Assembly: GCA_025356095.1 (NCBI GenBank) | Contig: JANXUR010000051.1 | Span: forward strand, 1 to 64,000 | DNA from: Acidobacteriaceae bacterium | GTDB taxonomy: Bacteria; Acidobacteriota; Terriglobia; Terriglobales; Acidobacteriaceae | Reading direction: 5' to 3' | Length of the DNA: 64,000 bases | Shown here: positions 24,753 through 34,260 of the stretch, piece by piece | Numbering within the stretch: the first letter of the stretch is position 1 | Layout: the number at the start of each line of letters is the position of its first letter | Program-made: the position numbers and the translations under genes | Notes under the pieces: generated by a model | Told to the model about the DNA's origin: nothing | Databases searched by the model: none | Seen by the model: the letters and a program-made list of their open reading frames with translations, nothing else

Positions 24753-27700
24753 ATGTTACATCGGCATGGTGGATTGAGCTGGCAGGTGGCGGTGGCATTC
24801 AGCCTGGTGCTGCTGGTGGCTACGGCAGGGGCGCAGGGCGCGGGGTCGTTGACGACGATCAGTGACACCGTATACCGGGCGGATGGGACTGCGGCATCAG
24901 GAACGCTGTTGATTAGCTGGCCGGGGTTTAACACGGCGAGCGCGGGAGCGATAGCGGCGGGCAGCACGAGCATCACGATTGGTGCGGGCGGAGCGGTGAA
25001 CTTCACGCTGTCGCCGAATGCAGGGTCTAGCCCATTGAGCTATTACACAGTGGTGTACAAGCTTAGTGACAACACGACCAGCAAAGAGTTCTGGAGTGTG
25101 CCCACGAGTACGACGCCGGTAACGATCGCGTCGGTGCGAGTGACGCTGACGGCGACGACGGCGAATGCGCAGGTGGCGACGTTGGGGTATGTGACTTCGG
25201 CGCTGGCGAGCAAGGCGAATGATGCAGCGGTGGTGCACTTGAGTGGGACGGAGACGATAGCGGGGCCGAAGGTATTTTCGCAGGCACCGACATTGCCGAC
25301 GCCGGTGAACGCGACGGACGGCGCGACCAAGGCGTATGTGGATTCGGCGGTGGTGAATGCGGGCAGCGCGACGTTTGTCTCGAAGTCTGGGGACTCGATG
25401 ACGGGGCCGCTGAACTTGGTTAGCGACCCGACGACGGGGAACCAGGCAGCGGACAAGCACTACGTAGACGGGCAGATTACGGGAGTGAACGGGGCGCTGA
25501 CGGGGAAACTGGCGCGGAGTGGGGATGCACCGATTGACTTGGCGGCGATCAGTTTTGCGACGAGCTTCGCGAACTTGCAAGCGGCTATCAACAATGCTGG
25601 AACGACGGGCGCGGTGATGATTCCGCCGAACTATGTAGGGAATGACACGTACACGAACCCGAATGGTGTGGCGGTGCTGGATTTGCGGGCGACGGCGAAG
25701 ACGACGAATCTGGGGGCGAGTGCGAGTTCGATACAGGGAGTGCCGGTGAGTGCGGCGTCGCCGCAGGATGGCAATGCGTTGACCTACAGCGCGGCGAGCG
25801 GGGCGTATCTGCCGGCGGCGCCGGGGAGCAGTAGCGCGACCAACGCGATATTTTTTGCAAATGATTTTCAATGGGCGGCAACGCCGCTGGGGCAGGCGTT
25901 GACGGCAAACAGTGCGGCGACGGTGACGATGACGCCGTGTCCGCGCGGGCTGTTGGCGACGGAGCCGAGCTTTCAGTTGCGGCTGACAGATGGGGGAAAG
26001 TCAGAGACGGTGACGTTGACGGCGGGGACCTGTACGTCTAGCAAAACGAGCGGAACGATTGTGTTTACGCCGACGATGGGGCATACGGCGGGAGCGTGGA
26101 CACTAGGCAGTGCGACGGCTGGCATGCAGGAGGCAGCGCTGGCGTGTCGAGTGGAGTCGGGCGATCCCTCGAATTACTGGGGTGGGTGTGAGGTGCGGTC
26201 GCCGAAGGGGAATCCGCAGTTTTACGGGACGTTGACGGTGCGGTCGTCGTGGGTGGATTTGAATTTCACGCCGTCGGTGTATGTAACGTTTTATTCGTTG
26301 CCAGCGGTGTTTCTGGGGGATGTGGCGGATGTGCTGCACTATCCGGGGATCGTGATGCGGAACTGGCGCGGGCGGGCGGCGGTAACGGGCACTGCGTCGG
26401 TGATTGTGGACAACTCACAAGGGGCGAAGATTTACAACATGAGCGGGGTAGCGCCGCTTACGGGCAACACAGTGGGGAACTGGATCGAGGTGCGGAACGA
26501 CCAGAGCTTCACCATTGACGGGGTTGACCCTTCGTATGCGAATGATATTCGTTGCGATGCGACGTATTGCGGCAACGTAATTTATATGCCGGGGCCATTT
26601 TCGACAAACGCGGCGTATGGCTACATCAAGCATTTGAATTTGACGTTGAACTGCACTGGCAATGGGATTGATGCGCACTCCGGCAATGGTTTCCATTTGG
26701 AAGATTCGGTGATTCAGGGGGTGTCGCAATACGGGATTCGGTATGGGAACGATAAGGGCGGATACCAGAACTTCACGTCCAAGGGCGTTTACATGGAGAA
26801 CGGAACCTGCAACAACCCGGTGTTTGGGATGCCGTTGCAGGCGGGAATCATTTTGCAGGGTGGTGGGTACAAGAACTATGGGGATGTGGCGATGTTGCCG
26901 GGAGGGGGGCTGGCGCAGTTTAGTCCGCAGAATGCGGGGGCGAACCTGGTGCAGTATGCGATTGTAGCGTCGCATACGACGCTAGGCGACTCGGTGCCGC
27001 TGCCGATGGGGTTTACCTTCACCGACTCGACGACGGCCACCACGGTGAAATTCCCGGCGATTGCGGGCATCACCACGGGGTCCACGTATAAGTTGCTGGC
27101 GAAGTATTGGGATCAGAATTCGGCCAACACAGCGTTTTATGGGAGTGGGGCGTTTCTGGTGGCGACGATCACGCCGACGAGCTGTGCGAACGGGGCTTGC
27201 ACGTACACGGATACCCACGCATGTTCTCCGCAGGGGGTGACGTGGAGTGGGAAGTCGGCGTGCGGGACGTATGCGGTGACGGGGGGAGTGAGTTCGGCAG
27301 GTGGCGGGTATATGCCGAAGCTGGACTTTTGGCCGGGGCAGATTATTGCCGGGGTAAGCGCGGACGGGAACACGCAGACGACGGGGACTGGGCTACCTCC
27401 GATTGAGATGAGTGATTTGCCGGCGGGGATTGTGTTTGCGGGGCCAGCGAATTGGGAGAACAAGATCCGGGCGTTGAACTGCTCGTTTTACGGATCGGGG
27501 AATGCGGCACCGAGCGAATTTTTGGCGCAGTGCCGGAACACGGAGACGCACTTTGGCGGAGATGCGGTGAAGGGTGCGACGGTGCGGATGGGGCACTCGT
27601 TTACATCGGGGGCATCGAGCCAGAACAAGGGCGCGTACAACTTCATCCACAATGCGGCACCGACGGATGTGGTGACGATTGAGGATTCGGCTCCGGATAA

Positions 27701-29279
27701 GACGCTGAGCACAGGAATCAACCCGAACAGTGGCGGGGCGTACCGGCCGAGCGCGGATACGGGTGACATGGCGATTGCGGAAGATCAGAGTGGTGGTTTG
27801 GCGTTCCGGTCGCCGCAATCATGGTCAGTGTACTTGAACAATCTGGCAGACAACATCAACTGGAAGATGCGGTTAACGGGAGCAGGGCTGACGTTGAATG
27901 GCAATGCGACCATCAATGGCAATGTGACGATGACGGGCACGTGCACAGGATGCAATGGAGTGGGGCCGACGAGTGACAAGCAGGTCTTCTACAACAACCA
28001 GAACGGGATTGGCGGAGCCAGCGGGTTCACCTACAACTACAGTGTGGGCGGGCTGACGGTGGTGGATGATGGGGCGGCGGGGGACTACAACCTGACGCTG
28101 GGTGATGGCAACGCGGCATATGCGCAGATGCGGATATTGGCGGGCACGAGCGCGGCGGCACGGCTGGTGTGGGGGCAGGGCGCTTCGGCGACGACGGACT
28201 TTGTGATGATGGACGTGCCGAGCGATCCATTGATGCACTTTCAGCGGTATGACAATGGGAGTTCGACGATCAAAGATGTGTGGACGGTGCACCGGAACAC
28301 GGGGCTGATGAAGCTGTACTATCCGCTGAGCTTTGTGGGGGCAACGAGTGGGACAGCGGCGATTCAGGCTCCGGCGACGGTAACGACGAGTTACACGTGG
28401 AACTTGCCGGCGGCGGATGCGAGCGGGTGCGTGAAGAGCGATGGGGCGGGGAACTTGAGTCTGACTCCGTGTCCGGTTTCGCCGCTGACGACCAAGGGCG
28501 ACATTCACGTGAGGTCGGCGACGGGAGACACGCGGCAGGGGGTGGGAGTGGATGGGCAAGTGCTGATTGCGGATTCGACGCAGACGACAGGGCTGAACTA
28601 TAAGTCGCTGGGTGAGGGGGATGTAGCGAACCTGACGGCGGACTTGGCGGCGAAGGTAGCGACGACGAGGAATGTGAACACGACGGCACCGCTGACGGGT
28701 GGAGGCAATCTGGGTGCGGATGTGACGGTGGGGATGGCGGTGGCGACGACGAGTGCGAATGGATATTTGGCGTCGGCGGACTGGACCACGTTTAACGGCA
28801 AGGCGGCGTTGGTGGCGGTGGGTGTAGCCGGTAAGACGGCGTTTAACGCGGGTACGGCGACGACTGCCTCGCGGAGCGACCATACGCATCGCAATTTCGG
28901 GACGTTGACGTGGACGTTTGCAGGCACGCCGACGGCCGGGGTGCAGAACTTGCAGATGGTGTTGCCGGATGGGCTGACGAACATTGCGGTCACTGATATG
29001 AGGGTGACGGTGAACACGACATCGGCGTCGGTTTCGACGTTTAATGTGCAGCATTGCACGGCGGGATGCACGGGGGTGTCGCCGACGTTTGGCGACATTT
29101 ATGCGGCGGTGCTGAGCCTGGCGGCGAGCACGAGGACGGTAAACAAAGGCGCGGCACCGACGCAGAATGTGGGAACGCTGGCGGGCGGGGACTTGTTCAA
29201 GGCAAACGTGGTGACAGTTGGAAGCGGGTTGGCGGATGTGACGGTGACACTGACTTACAAGGCTGAGAGCACGAACTAG
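24753..29279 (+). CDS. Large tail-fibre-like protein with an N-terminal signal peptide
   Basis: This 1508-residue protein carries phage tail-fibre signatures: ATKAYVDSAV, SKSGDSMTGPLNL, AADKHYVDGQ and, near the end, the collagen-like fibre motif TATTASRSDHTHRN. The middle (about 280-1000) is beta-rich with segments such as GNGIDAHSGNGFHLEDSVI, typical of right-handed beta-helix lyase-like domains. Unexpectedly, residues 8-28 form a clear Sec signal (WQVAVAFSLVLLVATAGAQG), so the product may be exported instead of assembled in the cytoplasm. ATG 24753 follows GGGAG. The gene lies upstream of the terminase, not with the tail genes. Confidence 0.8.
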   Translation: MLHRHGGLSWQVAVAFSLVLLVATAGAQGAGSLTTISDTVYRADGTAASGTLLISWPGFNTASAGAIAAGSTSITIGAGGAVNFTLSPNAGSSPLSYYTVVYKLSDNTTSKEFWSVPTSTTPVTIASVRVTLTATTANAQVATLGYVTSALASKANDAAVVHLSGTETIAGPKVFSQAPTLPTPVNATDGATKAYVDSAVVNAGSATFVSKSGDSMTGPLNLVSDPTTGNQAADKHYVDGQITGVNGALTGKLARSGDAPIDLAAISFATSFANLQAAINNAGTTGAVMIPPNYVGNDTYTNPNGVAVLDLRATAKTTNLGASASSIQGVPVSAASPQDGNALTYSAASGAYLPAAPGSSSATNAIFFANDFQWAATPLGQALTANSAATVTMTPCPRGLLATEPSFQLRLTDGGKSETVTLTAGTCTSSKTSGTIVFTPTMGHTAGAWTLGSATAGMQEAALACRVESGDPSNYWGGCEVRSPKGNPQFYGTLTVRSSWVDLNFTPSVYVTFYSLPAVFLGDVADVLHYPGIVMRNWRGRAAVTGTASVIVDNSQGAKIYNMSGVAPLTGNTVGNWIEVRNDQSFTIDGVDPSYANDIRCDATYCGNVIYMPGPFSTNAAYGYIKHLNLTLNCTGNGIDAHSGNGFHLEDSVIQGVSQYGIRYGNDKGGYQNFTSKGVYMENGTCNNPVFGMPLQAGIILQGGGYKNYGDVAMLPGGGLAQFSPQNAGANLVQYAIVASHTTLGDSVPLPMGFTFTDSTTATTVKFPAIAGITTGSTYKLLAKYWDQNSANTAFYGSGAFLVATITPTSCANGACTYTDTHACSPQGVTWSGKSACGTYAVTGGVSSAGGGYMPKLDFWPGQIIAGVSADGNTQTTGTGLPPIEMSDLPAGIVFAGPANWENKIRALNCSFYGSGNAAPSEFLAQCRNTETHFGGDAVKGATVRMGHSFTSGASSQNKGAYNFIHNAAPTDVVTIEDSAPDKTLSTGINPNSGGAYRPSADTGDMAIAEDQSGGLAFRSPQSWSVYLNNLADNINWKMRLTGAGLTLNGNATINGNVTMTGTCTGCNGVGPTSDKQVFYNNQNGIGGASGFTYNYSVGGLTVVDDGAAGDYNLTLGDGNAAYAQMRILAGTSAAARLVWGQGASATTDFVMMDVPSDPLMHFQRYDNGSSTIKDVWTVHRNTGLMKLYYPLSFVGATSGTAAIQAPATVTTSYTWNLPAADASGCVKSDGAGNLSLTPCPVSPLTTKGDIHVRSATGDTRQGVGVDGQVLIADSTQTTGLNYKSLGEGDVANLTADLAAKVATTRNVNTTAPLTGGGNLGADVTVGMAVATTSANGYLASADWTTFNGKAALVAVGVAGKTAFNAGTATTASRSDHTHRNFGTLTWTFAGTPTAGVQNLQMVLPDGLTNIAVTDMRVTVNTTSASVSTFNVQHCTAGCTGVSPTFGDIYAAVLSLAASTRTVNKGAAPTQNVGTLAGGDLFKANVVTVGSGLADVTVTLTYKAESTN

Positions 29280-29345
29280 ATGGCTGTGGCGAGGAAGCCT
29301 TATCTCTTGAAAGGGCGCGAGAGATGGGGCTTCCGGCTGGAGGTA

Positions 29346-29372
29346 GGGGTCCTTCGCTTCGCTCAGGATGAC
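29346..29372. repeat. TCCTTCGCTTCGCTCAGGATGAC-type intergenic repeat
   Basis: A short motif with CTTCGCTTCGCTCAGGATGA lies between the fibre gene and the terminase. A degenerate relative (GATGCTTCGGCGTGTCCAGA) occurs near 43301-43320. Such motifs recur in acidobacterial intergenic DNA as far as I recall. Confidence 0.5.
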
Positions 29373-29400
29373 AGACAAACTTGGTTGTTCAGGGGGCGGA

Positions 29401-30972
29401 ATGACGGACTTGCAGTTGTTGTGTTTGTTGGGGAAGCATTTGGATGATCATCCGCCGGAGCTACGGATTGGGCAGCCGTGGATGAAGCAGCGGGGAGAGC
29501 GGCAAAGCGAGTCGAATATCCGCGAGCTGTTGATAAGCGGGTTGTTGAAGATTCGGGACAAGCGAGGATGTCACCGATTTCTGACTCCGAACCGGACGCA
29601 GTGGGAGTTTGAGCAGCGGGCAGGGCAGCGGAACATAGTGCTGAAGTCGCGGCAAGTAGGGATGACGACGTATATAGCGGCGCGATATTTTGTGAGCACG
29701 ATCACGCGGCCGGGCACGGTGACGATGCTGGTGGCGCATGACCAGGAGTCGGCAGAAGCGATTTTCCAGATTGTGAAGCGGTTTTGGGACAAGCTGCCGA
29801 AGGAGTTGCAAGTGGGAGCGCTGAAGCTGGCGCGGTGCAATGTGAGGGCGATTGCATTTGAGCATTTAGATAGTGAATTTCGGGTGGCAACGGCGGCGGA
29901 TGACAACGCGGGGCGGGGATTAACGATTCACAATTTACACTGTTCGGAAGTTTCGCGATGGCCGGCGAACGGCGAAGAGACGTTGCTGAGTTTGCGGGCG
30001 GCGGTACCTCCGGAGGGTACGGTTACGCTGGAGAGTACGCCGCAGGGCGCGGCAGGATTGTTTTACAACCAGTGGCTGCGTGCGGAAGAGATGGGCTATG
30101 TACGGCACTTTTTTCCGTGGTGGCTGGAGCCTTCGTACAAGTTGAAGGGCTTTCCGGTGGAATCGCCGACGGAGGAAGAGCTGTTTCTGATGGAGCGGCA
30201 TGGGCTGAGAGTGGAGCAGATTGCGTATCGGCGAACGATTCAGGCGACGTATCGCGAGAAGGCGGCGCAAGAGTATGCGGAAGATGCGCAGTCTTGCTTT
30301 TTGGCATCGAGCGAGTGCGCGTTTGACTTGGAAGCGATTGATGAGCAGATGCGGTGCGCGCCGGAGCCTGCGCAAAAGCGCGACAACGGGCGGCTGCAAG
30401 TATGGTTGCCCGCGGCGCAGGGGCGGCAATATATTTTGGGGGTGGATCCGGCGGGTGGAGGCGCGCTGGGCGACCACTCCTGTGTGCAGGTGATTGACCG
30501 GCTGACGGGGTTGCAATGCGCGGAGTTGCTGGCGCATCTGGGGCCGGCGGAGTTGGCGCCGCGAGTGGCAGAGCTGGCGCGTGAATATAACGGTGCGCTG
30601 GTTGCGATTGAGCGGAACAACCATGGGCACGCGGTGTTTGCGCACTTGATGCAATTGCCAGGGGCGGAGTCGCTGGCGGTGTATCAACAGGGTGGAAAGC
30701 CGGGGTGGCTGACGAATGTGGCGAGCCGTCCGCGGATGCTGGCGGTGCTGGCGGGGCTGCTGGAATCGGCGCCGGATTTGTTTAACAGTGCGCGACTGCT
30801 GGGCGAATGCCGGACGTTTGTGCGGGGAGCGGATGGAAGTCCGGCGGCAGCGGCGGGGGCGCATGATGACAGCGTGATGGCGATGGCGCTGGCGCAAGCG
30901 GTGCGGGTGGAGCGGGCGGCGGATGCGGGGCCGATGCACCTGGCGAGTTTGCAGTTGCGGGAGGCGAGCTAG
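29401..30972 (+). CDS. Phage terminase large subunit
   Basis: This 523-residue DNA-packaging motor has an ATPase domain with a deviant Walker A (LKSRQVGMTT, Lys about 82), Walker B (LHCSEVSRW, about 179-187) and coupling motif (TLESTPQGAAGLF). The RNase H-like nuclease domain has GVDPAGGGALGDHS (Asp about 349), AIERNNHG (Glu about 404) and AHDDSVMAMALA (Asp about 489-490). All expected catalytic residues are present, so the protein looks functional. ATG 29401 is chosen because GGGGGCGG precedes it and the upstream codons come from an intergenic repeat. Confidence 0.95.
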   Translation: MTDLQLLCLLGKHLDDHPPELRIGQPWMKQRGERQSESNIRELLISGLLKIRDKRGCHRFLTPNRTQWEFEQRAGQRNIVLKSRQVGMTTYIAARYFVSTITRPGTVTMLVAHDQESAEAIFQIVKRFWDKLPKELQVGALKLARCNVRAIAFEHLDSEFRVATAADDNAGRGLTIHNLHCSEVSRWPANGEETLLSLRAAVPPEGTVTLESTPQGAAGLFYNQWLRAEEMGYVRHFFPWWLEPSYKLKGFPVESPTEEELFLMERHGLRVEQIAYRRTIQATYREKAAQEYAEDAQSCFLASSECAFDLEAIDEQMRCAPEPAQKRDNGRLQVWLPAAQGRQYILGVDPAGGGALGDHSCVQVIDRLTGLQCAELLAHLGPAELAPRVAELAREYNGALVAIERNNHGHAVFAHLMQLPGAESLAVYQQGGKPGWLTNVASRPRMLAVLAGLLESAPDLFNSARLLGECRTFVRGADGSPAAAAGAHDDSVMAMALAQAVRVERAADAGPMHLASLQLREAS

Positions 30973-30988
30973 GAAAGCCAAGGGTTGG

Positions 30989-31020
30989 CCGCGGAGGCGC
31001 GGAGGCGCGGAGGCGCGGAG
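30989..31020. repeat. Short GGAGGCGC tandem repeat
   Basis: Four units of an 8-bp GCGCGGAG repeat lie just after the terminase stop. Confidence 0.8.
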
Positions 31021-31070
31021 AAGAGCGTTTGGATTGGGGTGGGTGGCGGGGAGGTGGGGCGGGCAAGCCG

Positions 31071-31085
31071 TTCCCAAAATGGGAA
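31071..31085. promoter_or_regulatory. Inverted repeat before the HipA-type kinase
   Basis: TTCCCA-AAA-TGGGAA is a perfect 6-bp inverted repeat about 100 bases upstream of the kinase start. It could be an operator; no clear promoter boxes were found around it. Confidence 0.3.
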
Positions 31086-31185
31086 GAGATTTACTGGCTT
31101 AGCGGTGGTAAGATGCGCGCAGATGCAGTGATGTTTGCTCGCGGGCGGCGCGCAGCTAGCGTGGCTTTGAGGGCGTGGAGCGGGA

Positions 31186-31992
31186 TTGCCAGTCTCGGCG
31201 GTGCAACACGTGCGGCGGATGCGGGGCGGGGCGCAGGGTCACCTGATGCGCTGCTCGGATGGGCAGTTTTATGTGGTAAAGTTCCGCAATAATCCTCAGC
31301 ATTTGCGGGTGTTGGCGAATGAGATGCTGGCGACGCGACTGGGGGAGCGGGTGGGGCTACCGGTGGCAGGTGCGGAAGTGGTGGACGTTTCGCAGTGGCT
31401 GGTGGAGAAGACGCCGGATTTGCGGATTCAGTTGGCAGGGCAAAGCATTCCGTGCAGTCCGGGATTGCAGTTTGGGTCGCGTTATGCGGTGGATCCGCGG
31501 TCGGGGATGGTGTTTGACTATTTGCCGGCGACCCTGTTGCCGAAGGTGCGCAACTTGCATGCGTTTGCGGGAATGTTGGCGCTGGATAAGTGGACGAACA
31601 ATACGAATGGGCGGCAGGCAGCGTTCTGGCGAGGTCCGAAAGAGCGGAAGTATACGGCGACATTTATTGATCAGGGGTATTGTTTTAACGCGGGCGAATG
31701 GAATTTTGCAGATGCGCCGTTGCGGGGAGTATTTGTAAACAACGACGTATACACGGGAGTAAGGGGATGGGCGTCTTTTGAGCCGTGGTTGACGCGGCTG
31801 GAAAGGCTGAGTGCCGATCTTATCTGGGAGGCGGCGAATGAAGTGCCGCCGGAGTTTTATGATCAGGACCAGGGCGCGATGGAAAAGTTGGTGGAGCAGT
31901 TGTTGCGACGGCAGTCGCGGGTGCGGGAGTTGATTTTGCAGTTCCGGTATTCGGTGCGGAATCCGTTTCCGGAGTGGAGGGACGAGGCGTAA
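31186..31992 (+). CDS. HipA-type Ser/Thr kinase-like protein (HipA_2 group)
   Basis: This 268-residue protein matches the small HipA-like kinase group usually paired with DUF3037. It has an ATP-binding strand YVVKFRNN (Lys about 32), a helix ANEMLATRLGERVGLPV (Glu about 46), a catalytic loop LALDKWTNNTNGRQ (Asp about 134, Asn about 139) and a metal site FIDQGYCF (Asp about 162). It lacks the HipA N-terminal subdomain. The start is TTG 31186; a GTG at 31201 is the alternative. It lies 39 bases before the DUF3037 gene and between terminase and portal, where unrelated cargo genes are often inserted in phages. Confidence 0.8.
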   Translation: MPVSAVQHVRRMRGGAQGHLMRCSDGQFYVVKFRNNPQHLRVLANEMLATRLGERVGLPVAGAEVVDVSQWLVEKTPDLRIQLAGQSIPCSPGLQFGSRYAVDPRSGMVFDYLPATLLPKVRNLHAFAGMLALDKWTNNTNGRQAAFWRGPKERKYTATFIDQGYCFNAGEWNFADAPLRGVFVNNDVYTGVRGWASFEPWLTRLERLSADLIWEAANEVPPEFYDQDQGAMEKLVEQLLRRQSRVRELILQFRYSVRNPFPEWRDEA

Positions 31993-32031
31993 GGGCAAAG
32001 TAGCCAGTGCCCAGTTGCCAGTTGCGAGTAG

Positions 32032-32850
32032 ATGGCGGAGAGGCGCCAATGCGAAGTGTTCTTGCTGCGTTATGTACCTGACGCGGTGAAGGACGAGTTT
32101 GTCAACATTGGGGTGATGGTGTTGGAAGCGGATGGCGGCTTTGCCGGAGTGCAGTTTACGCGGGATTGGCGGCGGGTGCGGTGTATTGATCCGGATGTGG
32201 ATTTGGAATATTTTGCGGCGCTGGAAGCGGAGTTGCGGGGGCGATTGGCGGATGCAGGCGATCGTGCGCAATTGATGAAGAAGCTGGAGGGGTCGCTTTC
32301 AGGAGCGATTCAACTGACGGCTGCGAAGGCGACCGAAGGGCTGGAGCCGGCGATAGAGTTGGGCACGGCGTTGGCATTGTATGTGGAGTCGCGTCCGGTG
32401 GAGGGGGTACGGCGGGTGCCGACGCGGCGCGAGCGGATTGCGGCGGCGATGCAGGAAGCTTTTATAGACGCGGGGGTTTGGGACGCGATGGCGAAGCAGA
32501 TTGCGGTGGCGCAGTTTACGCGGCCGGGGGATCCGTTGAAGCTGGATTGCGGGTATCGGGTGCAGGGTGTGGCGGGTGCGGAGATGAAGCTGTTTCATGC
32601 GCTGGCGATGAGCGCGAATCTGGAGTCGGCGCAGGTGATGGCGCTGAGCTATCCGAAGATTCGCGAGGGGATGCGGCGTGAGTTGAAGGTAGAGGCGTTA
32701 CTGACCACGATTGTGGAAGACGATTTGGCACGAGAGCAGGAAGGTATAGCCTTTGCGCTGGCGGTGATGGCGGAGAGTGAGATTCGGGTGCGGGCGGTAA
32801 GTGAGCTGACGCAGGTGGCGGCGGAAGTGCGGAGCGAGATGCGGTTGTAG
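32032..32850 (+). CDS. DUF3037 protein, partner of the HipA-type kinase
   Basis: This 272-residue protein begins with the DUF3037 signature CEVFLLRYVPDAVKDEFVNIGVMVLE, then FTRDWRRVRCIDPDVDLEYF. It is mostly helical with no signal peptide or membrane segment. DUF3037 genes are commonly next to HipA-like kinase genes, which suggests a two-part system in which this protein is the regulator or target; the biochemical role is unknown. A terminator follows at 32888, so the pair forms its own transcription unit end inside the late block. Confidence 0.8.
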   Translation: MAERRQCEVFLLRYVPDAVKDEFVNIGVMVLEADGGFAGVQFTRDWRRVRCIDPDVDLEYFAALEAELRGRLADAGDRAQLMKKLEGSLSGAIQLTAAKATEGLEPAIELGTALALYVESRPVEGVRRVPTRRERIAAAMQEAFIDAGVWDAMAKQIAVAQFTRPGDPLKLDCGYRVQGVAGAEMKLFHALAMSANLESAQVMALSYPKIREGMRRELKVEALLTTIVEDDLAREQEGIAFALAVMAESEIRVRAVSELTQVAAEVRSEMRL

Positions 32851-32887
32851 GGGCAGCGAACGAGCAGGGATGAACAGGGGTTTTGTG

Positions 32888-32918
32888 GCGCGTCCTCCAA
32901 GGGGCGCGCTTTTTGTTT
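32888..32918 (+). terminator. Rho-independent terminator after the kinase/DUF3037 pair
   Basis: An 8-bp stem (32888-32895 with 32902-32909, one G-T pair) is followed by TTTTTTGTTTT. It separates the kinase pair from the portal gene. Confidence 0.8.
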
Positions 32919-32957
32919 TGGTGGTGAATTTTTCTGCAGGCGGGTGGAAGGGACTTC

Positions 32958-34196
32958 ATGAAGATGCGAGAGACGTTGCGGGGCGCGATGCAGCGGATGG
33001 GTGGAGTGCGCGGAGGGCGAGCGATGGCTTCTGCGGGGGCAGTTGCAGGAGATTCGCGACGGACGCTGGCGTTGCCTTCTATCGTGACGAACTATGGGCC
33101 GCGAGCGGATGTAATGCCGAAGCCGACACCGCAGAATCTGCGGAAGTTTGCGGAGACGCCGCTGGCGCGCAAGGCAATCAACACGATCAAAGACCGCATC
33201 GCGGGTATGCGGTGGGCGGTGCAAATCAAGAAGAGCCGCACCCGGGCAGACGTGGTGAATGCGGATGAGCGCATTGCGACGCTGACGCGGAACTTTGAAG
33301 CGCCGAACGGAGACGATTCGTTCCGCAGTTTTTGCGAGCAGGTGCTGGAGGACGTGATCGTCGGCGGGTATGGTGCGATTGAGATGCAGGCGACGGGTGA
33401 TGCGAAGCATCCGCTAACGTTGTGGCCAGTGGATGGCGCGAGCATCCAGATTCGGACGGACTGGGACGGGCAAGCGGAGTCTGTGCGGTATGTGCAGCAG
33501 ACGACGGCGTTTGGCGCTAGTAATGGCGTGGAACTGAGTGACCGGGATTTGATTTATGTGCGGCTGAATGCGCGAACCTACACGCCCTTTGGATTGGGGC
33601 GGCTGGAGGTGGCGTTTGAAACGATCAACTCATTCTTGAGCGCGCATCGTTATGCGTCGCGGTTGGCAAGCAACTCGGTGGTGCAGTATGCGTTGTGGTT
33701 GCAGGGGCTGACGCAGGCCAATCACGAGCGGCTAATCCGCTGGTGGCAAGACGAGATTGAAGGCACGGGCAAGGTGCCGATCATGGCAGCGGAACAGAAG
33801 CCCGAGGTGCTGCGTTTTGGCGGGGGCACGGACGCGGACTTGCGATTGCAATGGCAGGAATTTTTGATTCGGATGATTGCGAATGCGTTTGACTTGCCTC
33901 CGCAGATGTTGGGCGCGACGGGGGACGTGAACAAAGCCACCGCGCAAGTCATGGACGATCAAGCGTTCGACCAGGCAATTGTGCCGACGGCGCGGCTGTT
34001 TGCGGAGTCGTTGACGCGGGGTGCGATTCAGAAAAAGCTGGGCTGGGATGACCTTGAATTTTTCTTTCCGGAGCTGGAGAGTGCTGGTGCGATGGCGAGG
34101 CTACAAGAAGATGCGTTGCTGATTAGCAGCGGGATTGAAACGGTGAATGAGGTGCGGGCGCGACGGGGTTTTGGGGCTTTGCCAGCAGGGATGTGA
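32958..34196 (+). CDS. Phage portal protein
   Basis: This 412-residue protein has the HK97/SPP1-type portal pattern: LARKAINTIKDRIAGMRWAV, a central FCEQVLEDVIVGGYGAIEM, DRDLIYVRLNARTYTPFGLG and, later, FLIRMIANAFDLPPQMLGA. The portal forms the dodecameric ring at one capsid vertex through which DNA is packaged. The order terminase, (cargo), portal, protease, scaffold, capsid is the usual one. ATG 32958 has a second in-frame ATG two codons on. No frameshift or truncation is seen. Confidence 0.93.
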   Translation: MKMRETLRGAMQRMGGVRGGRAMASAGAVAGDSRRTLALPSIVTNYGPRADVMPKPTPQNLRKFAETPLARKAINTIKDRIAGMRWAVQIKKSRTRADVVNADERIATLTRNFEAPNGDDSFRSFCEQVLEDVIVGGYGAIEMQATGDAKHPLTLWPVDGASIQIRTDWDGQAESVRYVQQTTAFGASNGVELSDRDLIYVRLNARTYTPFGLGRLEVAFETINSFLSAHRYASRLASNSVVQYALWLQGLTQANHERLIRWWQDEIEGTGKVPIMAAEQKPEVLRFGGGTDADLRLQWQEFLIRMIANAFDLPPQMLGATGDVNKATAQVMDDQAFDQAIVPTARLFAESLTRGAIQKKLGWDDLEFFFPELESAGAMARLQEDALLISSGIETVNEVRARRGFGALPAGM

Positions 34197-34260
34197 GGTG
34201 AGGTGCGGCGCAGCCTGCGCAGTGCGGGGCAGTTGGCTTTTAGGACGACGAAGGAGTGCG

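Noticed and set aside
27873-29378. Long minus-strand frame (about 500 residues) opposite the fibre gene
   Set aside because: It is Arg/His-rich antisense of a GC-rich coding strand; the plus frame has signal peptide and fibre motifs.
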